A stretch of 64,000 bases of DNA from Oscillospiraceae bacterium (GTDB lineage Bacteria > Bacillota > Clostridia > Oscillospirales > Oscillospiraceae). Below are positions 47,040 to 55,206 of this stretch, piece after piece. The stretch lies in the NCBI GenBank assembly GCA_015067995.1, contig SVLJ01000010.1:28222-92221 (forward strand), written 5' to 3'. The notes below the pieces were generated by a model. The model did no database searches and was not told where the DNA came from. It saw nothing but the letters and a program-made list of their open reading frames with translations. Numbering within the stretch: the first letter of the stretch is position 1; the number at the start of each line of letters is the position of its first letter. Made by a program: the position numbers and the translations under genes.

Positions 47040-48790
47040 CAGCCTTCACCTCCCACTTCGTCAAAGTCATCGCTGCCGCGGGTCTGGTTCTCGTAGATCT
47101 CCTGATACACCGGGCTGGCGGCCAGCAGCTCCTCATGGGTGCCGAAAGCCAGCACCCGCCCGTTGTCCAGCATCAGAATGCGGTCAGCGTCCTGCACACT
47201 TGCAATGCGCTGGGCGATGATGAGCTTGGTGGTCTCCGGCAGATACTCACGGAACGCCTGTCGGATCTTTGCATCGGTGGCGGTATCCACCGCGGAGGTG
47301 GAATCGTCCAGAATCAGCACCTTGGGCTTTTTCAGCAGCGCACGGGCAATGCACAGCCGCTGCTTCTGACCGCCGGACACGTTGGCGCCGCCCCGCTCGA
47401 TGTGGGACTGATACCCCTCCGGCATCTGGCGGATAAACTCATCCGCGCAGGCCAGCCGGCAGGCCTCCACGCACTCCTCTTCGGTGGCGTCGGGATTGCC
47501 CCAGCGCAGATTCTCCAGCACCGTTCCGGAGAAGAGCACATTTTTCTGCAGCACCACGGAAACCTCTTCCCGCAGGGCGTCCAGATCGTAGCTGCGGACA
47601 TCCCGGCCGCCCACCATAACGGAGCCCTCCGTCACGTCATAGAGCCGGGGGACAAGATTCACCAGACTGGACTTGGCGCTGCCGGTGCCGCCCATAATGC
47701 CGATGGTCTCGCCGGAACGGATGTGCAGGTCAATATTCTGCAGCACCGGCTTGCCGCTGCCGGTGGCATAGGAGAAGGACACATTGTTGAAATCGATGCT
47801 GCCGTCGGGAACGTCAGTCAGTGCCTTGGGCGGGCTCACCAGATTGCTTTTTTCATTCAGCACCTCTGTCACACGCTGGCCGGCAGCGGCGGACATGGTC
47901 AGCATAATGGCCACCATGCCCAGCATCATCAGGCTCATGAGGATATTCATCACATAGGAGAACAGCTGGCTCAGCTCACCGGTGGTCAGCTCGCCGCCCA
48001 CGATCATGTTGGCGCCGAACCAACTGAGAGCCATATTGCAGCCAAAGACCGCCAGCATCATTACCGGATTCACAAAGGACATTCGGGTCTCCGCACCCAC
48101 AAAAGCGCGGTACACATCCCCGGCAGCCTTCCGGAACTTCTCATTTTCAAACTTTTCCCGGACGAATGCCTTCACCACCCGGATGCCCGCCACATTCTCC
48201 TGCACACTGGCATTCAGGGCGTCATACTGCTTGAAGACCCTTCGGAAATTCCGGGTGGCGGGAATCACCACCGGCAGCAGGATCACAAGCAGCGCCACCA
48301 TAGCCACAAGGAACACAAGGCTCAGCTTCGGACTCACCGACACCGCCATGATGATGGCAAAAATCATGGTCATGGGTGCCCGGATGCACATACGGGTCAT
48401 CATCTGGAACGCATTCTGCAGATTGGTAACGTCGGTGGTAAGCCGGGTCACCAGACCTGCCGTGCTGTAGCGGTCGATGTTGGCGAAGCTGAAGGTCTGG
48501 ATATTCCTGAACATGTCTGCCCGGAGATTGGCCGCAAAGCCGGTGGACGCCTTGGCCGCCAGACGGCCCGCCAGCACGCCGAAGGCCAGTGCCAGCGCCG
48601 CCATGACGATCATCATGCCGCCGTAGCGGTATACGTTCTGGATGTTGCCTGCGTCGATGCCCTCGTCGATGATCTTGGCCATCATCACCGGCATCAGCAT
48701 CTCCATGGCAGCCTCCAGCATAGTCAGAATGGGCGTCAGAATGGCCTCCTTGCGGTAGATGCCGATCCTCGCCGCCAGTGTTTTCAGCAT
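47039..48790 (-). CDS. Heterodimeric ABC exporter, subunit with degenerate ATP site
   Basis: A 583-residue half-transporter with six helices and an ATPase domain. Walker A is GGTGSAKSS, signature VSGGQKQ, but Walker B reads LILDDSTSAVD with Asp in place of the catalytic Glu, and the H-loop His is Gln (IIAQRIASV). This is the degenerate half of asymmetric exporters. It overlaps the MarR gene by seven bases and the partner gene by one, giving a tight three-gene operon. Confidence 0.93.
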   Translation of the reverse strand: MLKTLAARIGIYRKEAILTPILTMLEAAMEMLMPVMMAKIIDEGIDAGNIQNVYRYGGMMIVMAALALAFGVLAGRLAAKASTGFAANLRADMFRNIQTFSFANIDRYSTAGLVTRLTTDVTNLQNAFQMMTRMCIRAPMTMIFAIIMAVSVSPKLSLVFLVAMVALLVILLPVVIPATRNFRRVFKQYDALNASVQENVAGIRVVKAFVREKFENEKFRKAAGDVYRAFVGAETRMSFVNPVMMLAVFGCNMALSWFGANMIVGGELTTGELSQLFSYVMNILMSLMMLGMVAIMLTMSAAAGQRVTEVLNEKSNLVSPPKALTDVPDGSIDFNNVSFSYATGSGKPVLQNIDLHIRSGETIGIMGGTGSAKSSLVNLVPRLYDVTEGSVMVGGRDVRSYDLDALREEVSVVLQKNVLFSGTVLENLRWGNPDATEEECVEACRLACADEFIRQMPEGYQSHIERGGANVSGGQKQRLCIARALLKKPKVLILDDSTSAVDTATDAKIRQAFREYLPETTKLIIAQRIASVQDADRILMLDNGRVLAFGTHEELLAASPVYQEIYENQTRGSDDFDEVGGEG

Positions 48791-49251
48791 GCGGAACTCC
48801 CCTCCTTCTTCCCAGCGGCGGACACGTTTTCCTCCAGCTTCCGCAGCAGAAGCAGCAGCACCTCCTGATCCCGCTGCGTCAGTCCTTCCGTGATCGTTTT
48901 TTCAAACTCTTTCAAGCCCTGCCACACCCGTGCAGCGAGGTCCATAGCCTTCTCGGTAAGCCGCAGTTCCTTCAGTCGGCCATCGTACTCCACCGACGTT
49001 CGGGTGACGAGTCCGTTCTTCTCCATCAGCGCCAGCATCTTGGAGGTGGTGGCGCGGGTGATGGAAAAAGCCGCCTCCACATCCTTCTGATAGATGGGGC
49101 GCGTCTGGTTGTGATACAGAAAGCCGATGACACGCCCCTGCATATCCGTAATTTCCTGATCGAACAGCTCCGAAACCACGGCATCCGCCCGACGCTTGAT
49201 CATCTGGTTCAGCACCTTCAATTCCTGACAAACCGATCTTTGTTCATTCAT
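48784..49251 (-). CDS. MarR-family transcriptional regulator
   Basis: A 155-residue winged-helix regulator with GRVIGFLYHN, ITRATTSKMLALMEKNGLV and the wing residues YDGRLKELRLTEK. The start at 49251 follows GGAGGCG by seven bases; longer readings upstream cross the promoter. It heads the exporter operon, and the palindrome next to its -10 is the expected operator, so it probably senses the exported compound. Confidence 0.93.
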   Translation of the reverse strand: MNEQRSVCQELKVLNQMIKRRADAVVSELFDQEITDMQGRVIGFLYHNQTRPIYQKDVEAAFSITRATTSKMLALMEKNGLVTRTSVEYDGRLKELRLTEKAMDLAARVWQGLKEFEKTITEGLTQRDQEVLLLLLRKLEENVSAAGKKEGSSAC

Positions 49252-49267
49252 AATATCGCCTCCAAAT

Positions 49268-49310
49268 TGTTTGCCAGCAAACATTATAGCACACACACTC
49301 CCTGCGTCAA
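49268..49310 (-). promoter_or_regulatory. MarR-exporter promoter and operator
   Basis: Minus-strand TTGACG (49310-49305), 16-base spacer, TATAAT (49288-49283), with a perfect TGTTTGC-TG-GCAAACA palindrome (49268-49283) at the transcription start. Confidence 0.8.
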
Positions 49311-49349
49311 TCCCCACTCTGAAAACAAATTGTGAACTCTGGGCAGCTG

Positions 49350-49383
49350 AAAAAATACCCTCCGCCAGCTTGACGGAGGGTAT
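49350..49383 (-). terminator. Terminator of the CapA-fold gene
   Basis: 10-bp stem (49355-49364/49374-49383) followed on the minus strand by TTTTTC. Confidence 0.88.
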
Positions 49384-49394
49384 CAATATTCTGT

Positions 49395-50585
49395 TTACTT
49401 TTCCAGCAGATATTCCCGCTGCAGAGGGCCTTCCGGCAGGTTCTTCCCCATGACGATGCGGTAGAGCTGTGTCACCTCGCGCAGCAGCGTTTCCCGCTCT
49501 GTGTCGGAGGTGAGGGCTTCGTACAGCTCATCCACCGGCCACGCCACCTGCTGCTCACCGGGTTTGTACACACCCTTGAGGAAGGAGAAGGTGACCTTTT
49601 CCACCCGGGCGCCATCCAGATACAGGTGCGCCGCCAGACCGTATTCCCGCAGGTGCTTGGCCTCCACGGCGTAGAAGCCGGGACACATGCTGAAGTTGCC
49701 CAGACTATAGGCGCAGGGCACGCCGTCCACGTATTCCGCACGCTGCAGCACATGGGAGTGAGAGGCCACTACCGCGTCGGCTCCGGCTTCCATAGCCACC
49801 TTCGCGGCATATTCCGAAAACTTGCCCACCCGGGTGTTGAACTGGCCGCCGATATGGGGGAAGAAGATGACGAAATCGGCGTTCTTCTTGGCTTCCCGGA
49901 TATCCGCCGCCATCTGTGCAAAGCAGGCGTCCACCTTCTCGTGGTTGATGATCCCGTCGATCTGCACCGGCAGATACGGCAGCTGATACTGCTTGCGAAT
50001 CTCGTTCTGCTCCGCCCGCTCCAGCTGGGGGTACAGCTCATCCACCCATGAAGTGGGATAGATCTTCTCGTCGCAGACGATGTTGCCGAACACCGCCAGA
50101 CGGTTCAGGTTCTTGGCCACCGGATCGTCCTCGGTGAGGGACTTGTTGATGCCGTAGGTATAGGACACCACGGCGAAGCGCACGCCGCCCCGCTCAAAGT
50201 AATAGGCACCCTGACGCTCCCGATCCGGCAGCGTGGTGCCCACATAGGGCAGGCCGATCTTATCCAGCGTTTCCATGGTGCGCACTGCGCCCTCGGCGCC
50301 GCGGTCCAGGGTGTGGTTGTTGATAAGGGACACCAGATCGATACCCGCTTCCTTCGCCGCCGTGCCGAAGGAATCCGGTGCGTTGAAGGAAAAGAAGGTC
50401 TGGGTATACTCCAGCTCCTCACCGGCCAGAGTGGTCTCCATGTTGCCGATGACGTAATCCGCCTCCCGGAACATGGGGACGACCTTTTCATACATAGGCG
50501 CAAAATCGTAGGTGCCGTCCGGACGCTTTGCCGCTTCCAGAACAGCAGGTTCGCACATGATATCGCCGACAATGGTGATTTTCAT
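49395..50585 (-). CDS. CapA/PgsA-family metallophosphatase-fold protein
   Basis: A 396-residue protein with the CapA metal-site series GDIMCEPA, GNMETTLAG, LINNHTLDRG, FFPHIGGQFN and ASHSHVLQ. Family members take part in poly-gamma-glutamate handling. No signal peptide is visible, unlike classical membrane-bound CapA, so it acts in the cytoplasm. Minus-strand promoter at 50618-50646; single gene with its own terminator. A second CapA-fold gene lies at 63144, heading the D-amino-acid operon, so the two may serve one pathway. Confidence 0.87.
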   Translation of the reverse strand: MKITIVGDIMCEPAVLEAAKRPDGTYDFAPMYEKVVPMFREADYVIGNMETTLAGEELEYTQTFFSFNAPDSFGTAAKEAGIDLVSLINNHTLDRGAEGAVRTMETLDKIGLPYVGTTLPDRERQGAYYFERGGVRFAVVSYTYGINKSLTEDDPVAKNLNRLAVFGNIVCDEKIYPTSWVDELYPQLERAEQNEIRKQYQLPYLPVQIDGIINHEKVDACFAQMAADIREAKKNADFVIFFPHIGGQFNTRVGKFSEYAAKVAMEAGADAVVASHSHVLQRAEYVDGVPCAYSLGNFSMCPGFYAVEAKHLREYGLAAHLYLDGARVEKVTFSFLKGVYKPGEQQVAWPVDELYEALTSDTERETLLREVTQLYRIVMGKNLPEGPLQREYLLEK

Positions 50586-50617
50586 AGAGCCACCTCGCAA
50601 ATTTCATAGTTACTTGC

Positions 50618-50646
50618 ATTTTATCATCACCGGCCGATATTGTAAA
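50618..50646 (-). promoter_or_regulatory. Promoter of the CapA-fold gene
   Basis: Minus-strand TTTACA (50646-50641), 17-base spacer, TAAAAT (50623-50618). Confidence 0.65.
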
Positions 50647-50694
50647 GTCAGCGTTTCTGTTATTAAATATACGAAGCCGTTACATTTTAAGAAA

Positions 50695-50725
50695 GAACCA
50701 CGCTCTCCCATGGAAAGCGCGGTTC
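50695..50725 (-). terminator. Terminator of the ECF-S operon
   Basis: Imperfect stem AACCGCGCTTTC/GAGAGCGTGGTT on the minus strand followed by CTTTCTT. Confidence 0.65.
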
Positions 50726-50729
50726 CCGT

Positions 50730-51236
50730 TCAATTCCGTTTCAAACACCGCTCCATCACCCGGTACAGCGGCTGGAACAGCACCAGCGTCATCACGAAGT
50801 TGCCGCCGCCGTGGAGCAGATCCATAGGGATGCCCGCCACCCACCAGCCGAAGCCGCCGGCAGCGCCCATGAGGATCATATGCATGGGCAGGCACAGTGC
50901 GCCGAAGGCAAGGCCGTAAAGCCCCGCCGCGCAGGCCCACAGCAGGGGCGTGGGCTGCAAACGGCGCAGCAGCATCACCACTACGCACCACAGCGGCCAG
51001 ATGTACACATACATGGGCCACCATGTGCCGAAGCCGTACAGCAATCCCTCCAGCAGCACGAAGACTGCCGCGATCCAGAAGGTCTTCCGCCCGAAAAACA
51101 GCGTGTACAGCAGGAGCAGCAGCGTCACCGGTTCGATGTTGGGCAGCAGAGCCATGGCCTCTTTGGCACCGAACAGCACCGCCGTGCAGACTGCCAGCAG
51201 CGCCAGCTCCCGGGCAGACGTCTTAGTACTTCTCAT
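50730..51236 (-). CDS. ECF transporter S component
   Basis: A 168-residue integral membrane protein with five to six helices (ELALLAVCTAVLFGAKEAM, then IEPVTLLLLLYTLFFG), typical of substrate-capture subunits of energy-coupling-factor vitamin importers. Its start overlaps the DUF4430 gene by 14 bases, and both are under a cobalamin riboswitch, so cobalamin or a corrinoid precursor is the expected ligand. The shared T and ATPase subunits are not in the window. Confidence 0.85.
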   Translation of the reverse strand: MRSTKTSARELALLAVCTAVLFGAKEAMALLPNIEPVTLLLLLYTLFFGRKTFWIAAVFVLLEGLLYGFGTWWPMYVYIWPLWCVVVMLLRRLQPTPLLWACAAGLYGLAFGALCLPMHMILMGAAGGFGWWVAGIPMDLLHGGGNFVMTLVLFQPLYRVMERCLKRN

Positions 51237-51615
51237 GGGCGAAGGTATACTCGCTGCCGTCTTCCACCGGCTGCATGTCCAGTCCGTACTGGCCATACTC
51301 GCCGTTCACATACACCGCCCAGTAGGTGGAATCCTTGCTGAAATCCGCCGTCACACCGTTGACGGAGTACAGGGTAAAGCCGTAGGGGCCCGGCTCGCCC
51401 TCCAGCGTCAGCACTTCCTCGGCGGCCTCCTTCAGAAATTCCGCATCGGTGGAGACCTCAAATCGCTCGGTCTTTCCGTCAGCGTATTTCACGGCGATGA
51501 CGATGTCCTTTTCTCCTGCGGTGGCCTGCGGGCCAAAGGCAAACCATGCCCCCAGCATCAATGCCGCCGCCAGAACCACAACACCCACTGCCAGCCAAGT
51601 CTTCTTGTTTTTCAT
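51223..51615 (-). CDS. DUF4430 membrane-anchored protein
   Basis: A 130-residue protein with an N-terminal anchor (MKNKKTWLAVGVVVLAAAL) and one DUF4430 domain ending YWAVYVNGEYGQYGLDMQPV and EDGSEYTFAHEKY. DUF4430 is related to the C-terminal domain of transcobalamin and intrinsic factor, which fits a corrinoid-binding role. Under a cobalamin riboswitch and terminator; AAGAGGAAA precedes the ATG. Likely extracellular capture partner of the S component. Confidence 0.85.
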   Translation of the reverse strand: MKNKKTWLAVGVVVLAAALMLGAWFAFGPQATAGEKDIVIAVKYADGKTERFEVSTDAEFLKEAAEEVLTLEGEPGPYGFTLYSVNGVTADFSKDSTYWAVYVNGEYGQYGLDMQPVEDGSEYTFAHEKY

Positions 51616-51680
51616 ACCAATTTCCTCTTTTCTTTAGATGTTCCCTGCCTGTGGCTCGCAGGCAGAGGGAAAATGAAAGA

Positions 51681-51707
51681 CCGCGGCAGCGATGATCGCT
51701 GCCGCGG
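51681..51707 (-). terminator. Riboswitch-controlled terminator
   Basis: 12-bp GC-rich perfect stem with TCA loop, then TCTTTCATTTT on the minus strand, between the riboswitch and the first gene; the likely off switch. Confidence 0.7.
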
Positions 51708-51766
51708 CCGTTTTCCCACGGTGAACAGAGCCACTGCCCCCTGCCGGGACAGCGCTTTCCACGAAC

Positions 51767-51980
51767 AGAGCAGGTCTCCTGACTTGCGATCCGGAAGGGC
51801 ATTTGCTCTTCCACGCTCCACTCCTGTCTTCTCAGGTTTCCCCAATGACGGACTCACATCCCGCGCCGCGATGCGGCGTTTCGGAGGGAACTCACGCTTA
51901 CAGTGCCGGCAGCGTTTCGGACTCACACCGAATTCTCTCATCTTCAGGCCTGTCCCGCAGGACAGCCGCACCCGAAGTCG
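51767..51980 (-). ncRNA. Cobalamin (B12) riboswitch
   Basis: The minus strand carries the conserved core: TTCGGTGTGAGTCCGAA, the B12-box-like GCTGCCGGCACTGTAA, and the closing AGTCAGGAGACCTGC. It precedes a terminator hairpin and the DUF4430/ECF-S genes. Ends are approximate. When B12 is plentiful it should shut off the uptake genes. Confidence 0.93.
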
Positions 51981-51990
51981 CTCTGCCGTA

Positions 51991-52236
51991 TGAACTTGTC
52001 AAGCAGATTCTACCACTCCCCCGCCGGGAATGTCAACCCCCGGCAAGGGAAAACCGCCGCAGGATCGCAGCACCCCTACTGCACATCCCGCGGCGGTTAT
52101 CCTATTTATGAAAAACAGCTCGCACTGATCCTATATGCGGTTACGGCCTCCGTGCATGCGGTAAATTTCAGGCGCGTGGAGGCAAACCGGAAATCACCCG
52201 GTGACCGCGCTGTTTTCATGCGGTTTTGATGTACGC
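51991..52236. other. Intergenic region between riboswitch and oligopeptide-binding gene
   Basis: No supported gene. AACCGCCGC (52052-52060) pairs with GCGGCGGTT (52090-52098), a terminator-like stem for the minus-strand gene above. A TTGACA near 51997-52002 on the minus strand may be the riboswitch -35; no good -10 is seen. Confidence 0.5.
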
Positions 52237-53973
52237 TTACTTCTCCCAGTACATATTCCAGTAGTACTCGGATGCACCCTGAACATCCCAGACCAGACCG
52301 GGCTTCAGGAAGTTGTAGTTGATGAGGTGACCGAACAGGATGAAGGGAACCTCGTCCACGACGGCCTGGCACCACTCCTCATAGCCCTCAACGCTGGCTG
52401 CGGAGCCGGTGGGATTGGTCTTCATCTTATTGATGGCAGCGGTCTTGGCGTCGCTGCTCCACCAGCCCTGAGTGCCGGTGACGAAGGTGCTGTGCAGCAC
52501 TGGGTTATCATCGCGCTTCTGGACGGTCCAGGCACCGATGTCATGGCCGGTCTTGGGTTCGGAACGCATAGAGCTGTGGGAACCGGCGTCCACCACCATC
52601 AGTTCGATCTTGATGCCCACTTCCTCCAGCTGAGTGCTGGCAGCCATGGCAGCCTTGTAGAAGTTGGAGTTAGCGGTACACAGCCACTTGATGGCCTCGC
52701 CCTTGTAGCTGGACTTGGCCAGATACTCCTTGGCCAGCTCCTTGTTGGCGATGTTCCACTCGCCGTCGGCAATGATGGTGTTGTCGTACACAGTACCGGA
52801 GACGATGGGAGTGGGCTCCAATACGTTGGCCTTCTCGTCGCCGCTGATGGCCAGCAGCACAGCGTTGCAGTCGATGGTAGCGCGGATAGCCTTGCGGAGG
52901 TTGACATCCTGAATGGGGCTGGCAGCGTTGGAAGCATCCAGGTTGAAGAACATGCCGTGGGTCCAGGTGGTACCCTGATCCACCTTCTGCAGCCCCATGG
53001 CCTCAGCTGCGGGCATCATGGAGGTGCCCACCATGCCCAGGTCGTACTCACCGGCCAGCATGGCTGCGGAGCGGGAGCCTTCGTCCTTGTTGATGGCGAT
53101 GGTGATCTTGTCGGCATAGGCCTTCTTGGTGCCGCAGCGGCCGGTGGCACCTTCGACGTAAATGGGCTTGTACACGTCGTTGCGGACCATGACAACCTTC
53201 TCTTCGCTATAGCTCTCCAGCTTATAGGGGCCGGTGCCGATGACGTCAGCCACTTGGTTGATGACGCTGTCGGCCGGCAGATCGCCGCCACGGATCAGGC
53301 CGTTGGCCTGCAGCTCACCGCCAACGACGGGATACTTCTCGCAGATTTCCTTGGGCATCACCTGGTAGTTACCACCGGCGTTGCAGAAGGAGGAAGTGAA
53401 GTTGACATTGTACTTCTCGAAGGTAAAGGTGATGGTATCGCCCTCGATCTTGATGGAGGTGCCCTTCCACAGCTTATCCCAAGTGGATGTAGTAGCTGAG
53501 CCGGCCACGCGCTGGATGGAAGCCCAAAGGTCATCCATGGTCACCTTATCGCCGTTGGAGAAATAGCTCTCCCGGAGGGTGAGCTTCACCATTTTGCCGT
53601 CATCAGACTGTTCAAAATCACAGACGACGGGATAAATCTTGCCATCGGCACCCATGGCTGCCATAGGCTCAAAGATGTGGGTCATCCAGCGGCTGTTGCC
53701 CAGAGAGCTGATGCCGTCATGGGCATCCATGGTGCTGGTGGCGTTGTTGGAGCACATAATGAACTCGCCGCCGTACTTGTCGGCGTCGGGGTCCACTGCG
53801 GGCTCGGCGGGCTTATCGGGGTTTGCAGGGGTAGAGGTTCCGGGGGTAGAAGTGCCGGGGGCAGAAGTGCCGGGAGTGCTGGTGGGAGTACTGCTGGCAG
53901 GCTTGTCGCCGCCGCAGGCCACCAGTGCCATGGTCATGACCAGAGCAAGGAGCAAAGCAAGAATTCTTCTCAT
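52237..53973 (-). CDS. Family-5 (OppA/DppA type) solute-binding lipoprotein, without permease genes nearby
   Basis: A 578-residue extracellular lipoprotein with signal MRRILALLLALVMTMALVAC, a Thr/Pro-rich linker (about residues 25-55) and an SBP family-5 body, which binds oligopeptides, nickel chelates or related solutes. The start follows AAGGGAGA; longer readings lie in the promoter. Oligopeptide systems normally carry two permease and two ATPase genes alongside; none is here, so a remote transporter must be used. It follows the D-amino-acid operon and its LysR gene in the same direction. Confidence 0.9.
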   Translation of the reverse strand: MRRILALLLALVMTMALVACGGDKPASSTPTSTPGTSAPGTSTPGTSTPANPDKPAEPAVDPDADKYGGEFIMCSNNATSTMDAHDGISSLGNSRWMTHIFEPMAAMGADGKIYPVVCDFEQSDDGKMVKLTLRESYFSNGDKVTMDDLWASIQRVAGSATTSTWDKLWKGTSIKIEGDTITFTFEKYNVNFTSSFCNAGGNYQVMPKEICEKYPVVGGELQANGLIRGGDLPADSVINQVADVIGTGPYKLESYSEEKVVMVRNDVYKPIYVEGATGRCGTKKAYADKITIAINKDEGSRSAAMLAGEYDLGMVGTSMMPAAEAMGLQKVDQGTTWTHGMFFNLDASNAASPIQDVNLRKAIRATIDCNAVLLAISGDEKANVLEPTPIVSGTVYDNTIIADGEWNIANKELAKEYLAKSSYKGEAIKWLCTANSNFYKAAMAASTQLEEVGIKIELMVVDAGSHSSMRSEPKTGHDIGAWTVQKRDDNPVLHSTFVTGTQGWWSSDAKTAAINKMKTNPTGSAASVEGYEEWCQAVVDEVPFILFGHLINYNFLKPGLVWDVQGASEYYWNMYWEK

Positions 53974-54021
53974 GATTGGGTCTCCCTTCTTTGTTGTATG
54001 TACCCCTTCGGGGGTAAGAAC

Positions 54022-54050
54022 AATATAACGGCAGATGTCCCTGCTGTCAA
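54022..54050 (-). promoter_or_regulatory. Promoter of the oligopeptide-binding gene
   Basis: Minus-strand TTGACA (54050-54045), 17-base spacer, TATATT (54027-54022), with a TACCCC-CGAA-GGGGTA hairpin in the leader (54001-54016). Confidence 0.75.
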
Positions 54051-54092
54051 ACGGTGAAATCTTTATTTCACCGCGCAAAAAACGACGAAACA

Positions 54093-54208
54093 GGCCGTTT
54101 ATTCGTACATAGCGCACAAATAAACGGCCCATTTTTATCGGAGTTGCACAACGAAATAAAGCATTTTCCTTTCATTTAACGCAGAAAAGAATTCCATCTT
54201 TTCTGCGT
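54093..54208 (-). terminator. Two stem-loops after the LysR gene
   Basis: ACGCAGAAAAGA/TCTTTTCTGCGT (54179-54208), touching the LysR stop, and GGCCGTTTATT/AATAAACGGCC (54093-54129). Together they probably end the operon; neither has a classical T-tract on the minus strand. Confidence 0.5.
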
Positions 54209-55134
54209 CACAGAACCAGCGTTTTATGGAGATACGGTGTCTCGTCCAGATATGCGTCACAGTACCGCAGGAAGCACTGAAACACCGGTGTTCCAAGTTG
54301 GGATTTGCTGGTTAAAATCCAACTCTTCTGCATTGGCGGTGCCGGGTCCAACCGCCGGATGGTCAGTCTGCCCGGGCGGCGTTCCATGGACCACCGGGCA
54401 ATTCTTTCCGGAACGATAGACCAACAGTTCCGGTCATCCATATAACTGTGAATAGCCATCATGGCCTCCACTCGTATCCGGGGCGTCACGCGATCCGGGA
54501 AATATTCCCGCCGCCACGGAGACGGCTCCACAGGGTCGGTGGTCGCTATCCAACTATACCGGATCTCATAGCGCCCATCCAGCTCTGCAGGCAGGATGGG
54601 CCGATCCGGCAGAGGCGTGTCCACCGGGCACAGGATGCAGCGCTCCTCATCAAAAAAAGGGATCCAGACCGCCTGCGCATGCTCAAAGGGGTTACCGGGC
54701 CAGATGGCGGCATCAAACGCCTGCCGGTCCATCATTTCCACAACTGTCTTCTTGGCACCGTTCAGCAGCCGCACCTGCAGATTCGGGATCTCCCGCCGCA
54801 TCCCCTGAACGATGTCGGGAAACATATACTCGATCATATCTCCCCAGCCGTTGAGTCGGAATGCAGGCTCTTGCTCGTCCTGAATATAGCGTTTGATCTG
54901 TCGATCCGCCGCAGTCCACTGCATGGCCACGGGGATGAACCGCTGGCCCTCCGGGGTCAGCCCCACCTTGCGGATGCCCCGGCCACGCAGCAGCAGCTGC
55001 ACCCCCAGCTCGCTTTCCAGCTGCCGGATGGACTCCGACACCCGGGGATGGGTATAGTGCAGCACACGGGCGGCCTCGGCAATGCTGCCGTTCTCCACCA
55101 CTGCCATGAAAATGCGGATGTTCTGCTGGTTCAT
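54208..55134 (-). CDS. LysR-family transcriptional regulator of the D-amino-acid operon
   Basis: A 308-residue LTTR with N-terminal helix-turn-helix (MNQQNIRIFMAVVENGSIAE, PRVSESIRQLESELG) and an effector domain. It lies 72 bases behind the second amidohydrolase gene in the same direction, with GGGAGGAAA before the ATG, so it is the last gene of the operon or transcribed separately. LysR genes are more often divergent, so the control region it acts on is probably upstream of the window. Confidence 0.9.
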   Translation of the reverse strand: MNQQNIRIFMAVVENGSIAEAARVLHYTHPRVSESIRQLESELGVQLLLRGRGIRKVGLTPEGQRFIPVAMQWTAADRQIKRYIQDEQEPAFRLNGWGDMIEYMFPDIVQGMRREIPNLQVRLLNGAKKTVVEMMDRQAFDAAIWPGNPFEHAQAVWIPFFDEERCILCPVDTPLPDRPILPAELDGRYEIRYSWIATTDPVEPSPWRREYFPDRVTPRIRVEAMMAIHSYMDDRNCWSIVPERIARWSMERRPGRLTIRRLDPAPPMQKSWILTSKSQLGTPVFQCFLRYCDAYLDETPYLHKTLVL

Positions 55135-55167
55135 GCTGTTTCCTCCCTGCGGGATTGCTTCTTAGTG

Positions 55168-55200
55168 CTCCGGGGAACTGCGCTGGGCAGTTCCCCGGAG
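55168..55200 (-). other. Stem-loop between amidohydrolase and LysR genes
   Basis: 14-bp perfect stem (55168-55181/55187-55200) with a five-base loop, no T-tract; likely attenuates read-through into the LysR gene. Confidence 0.65.
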
Positions 55201-55206
55201 AAAGTC

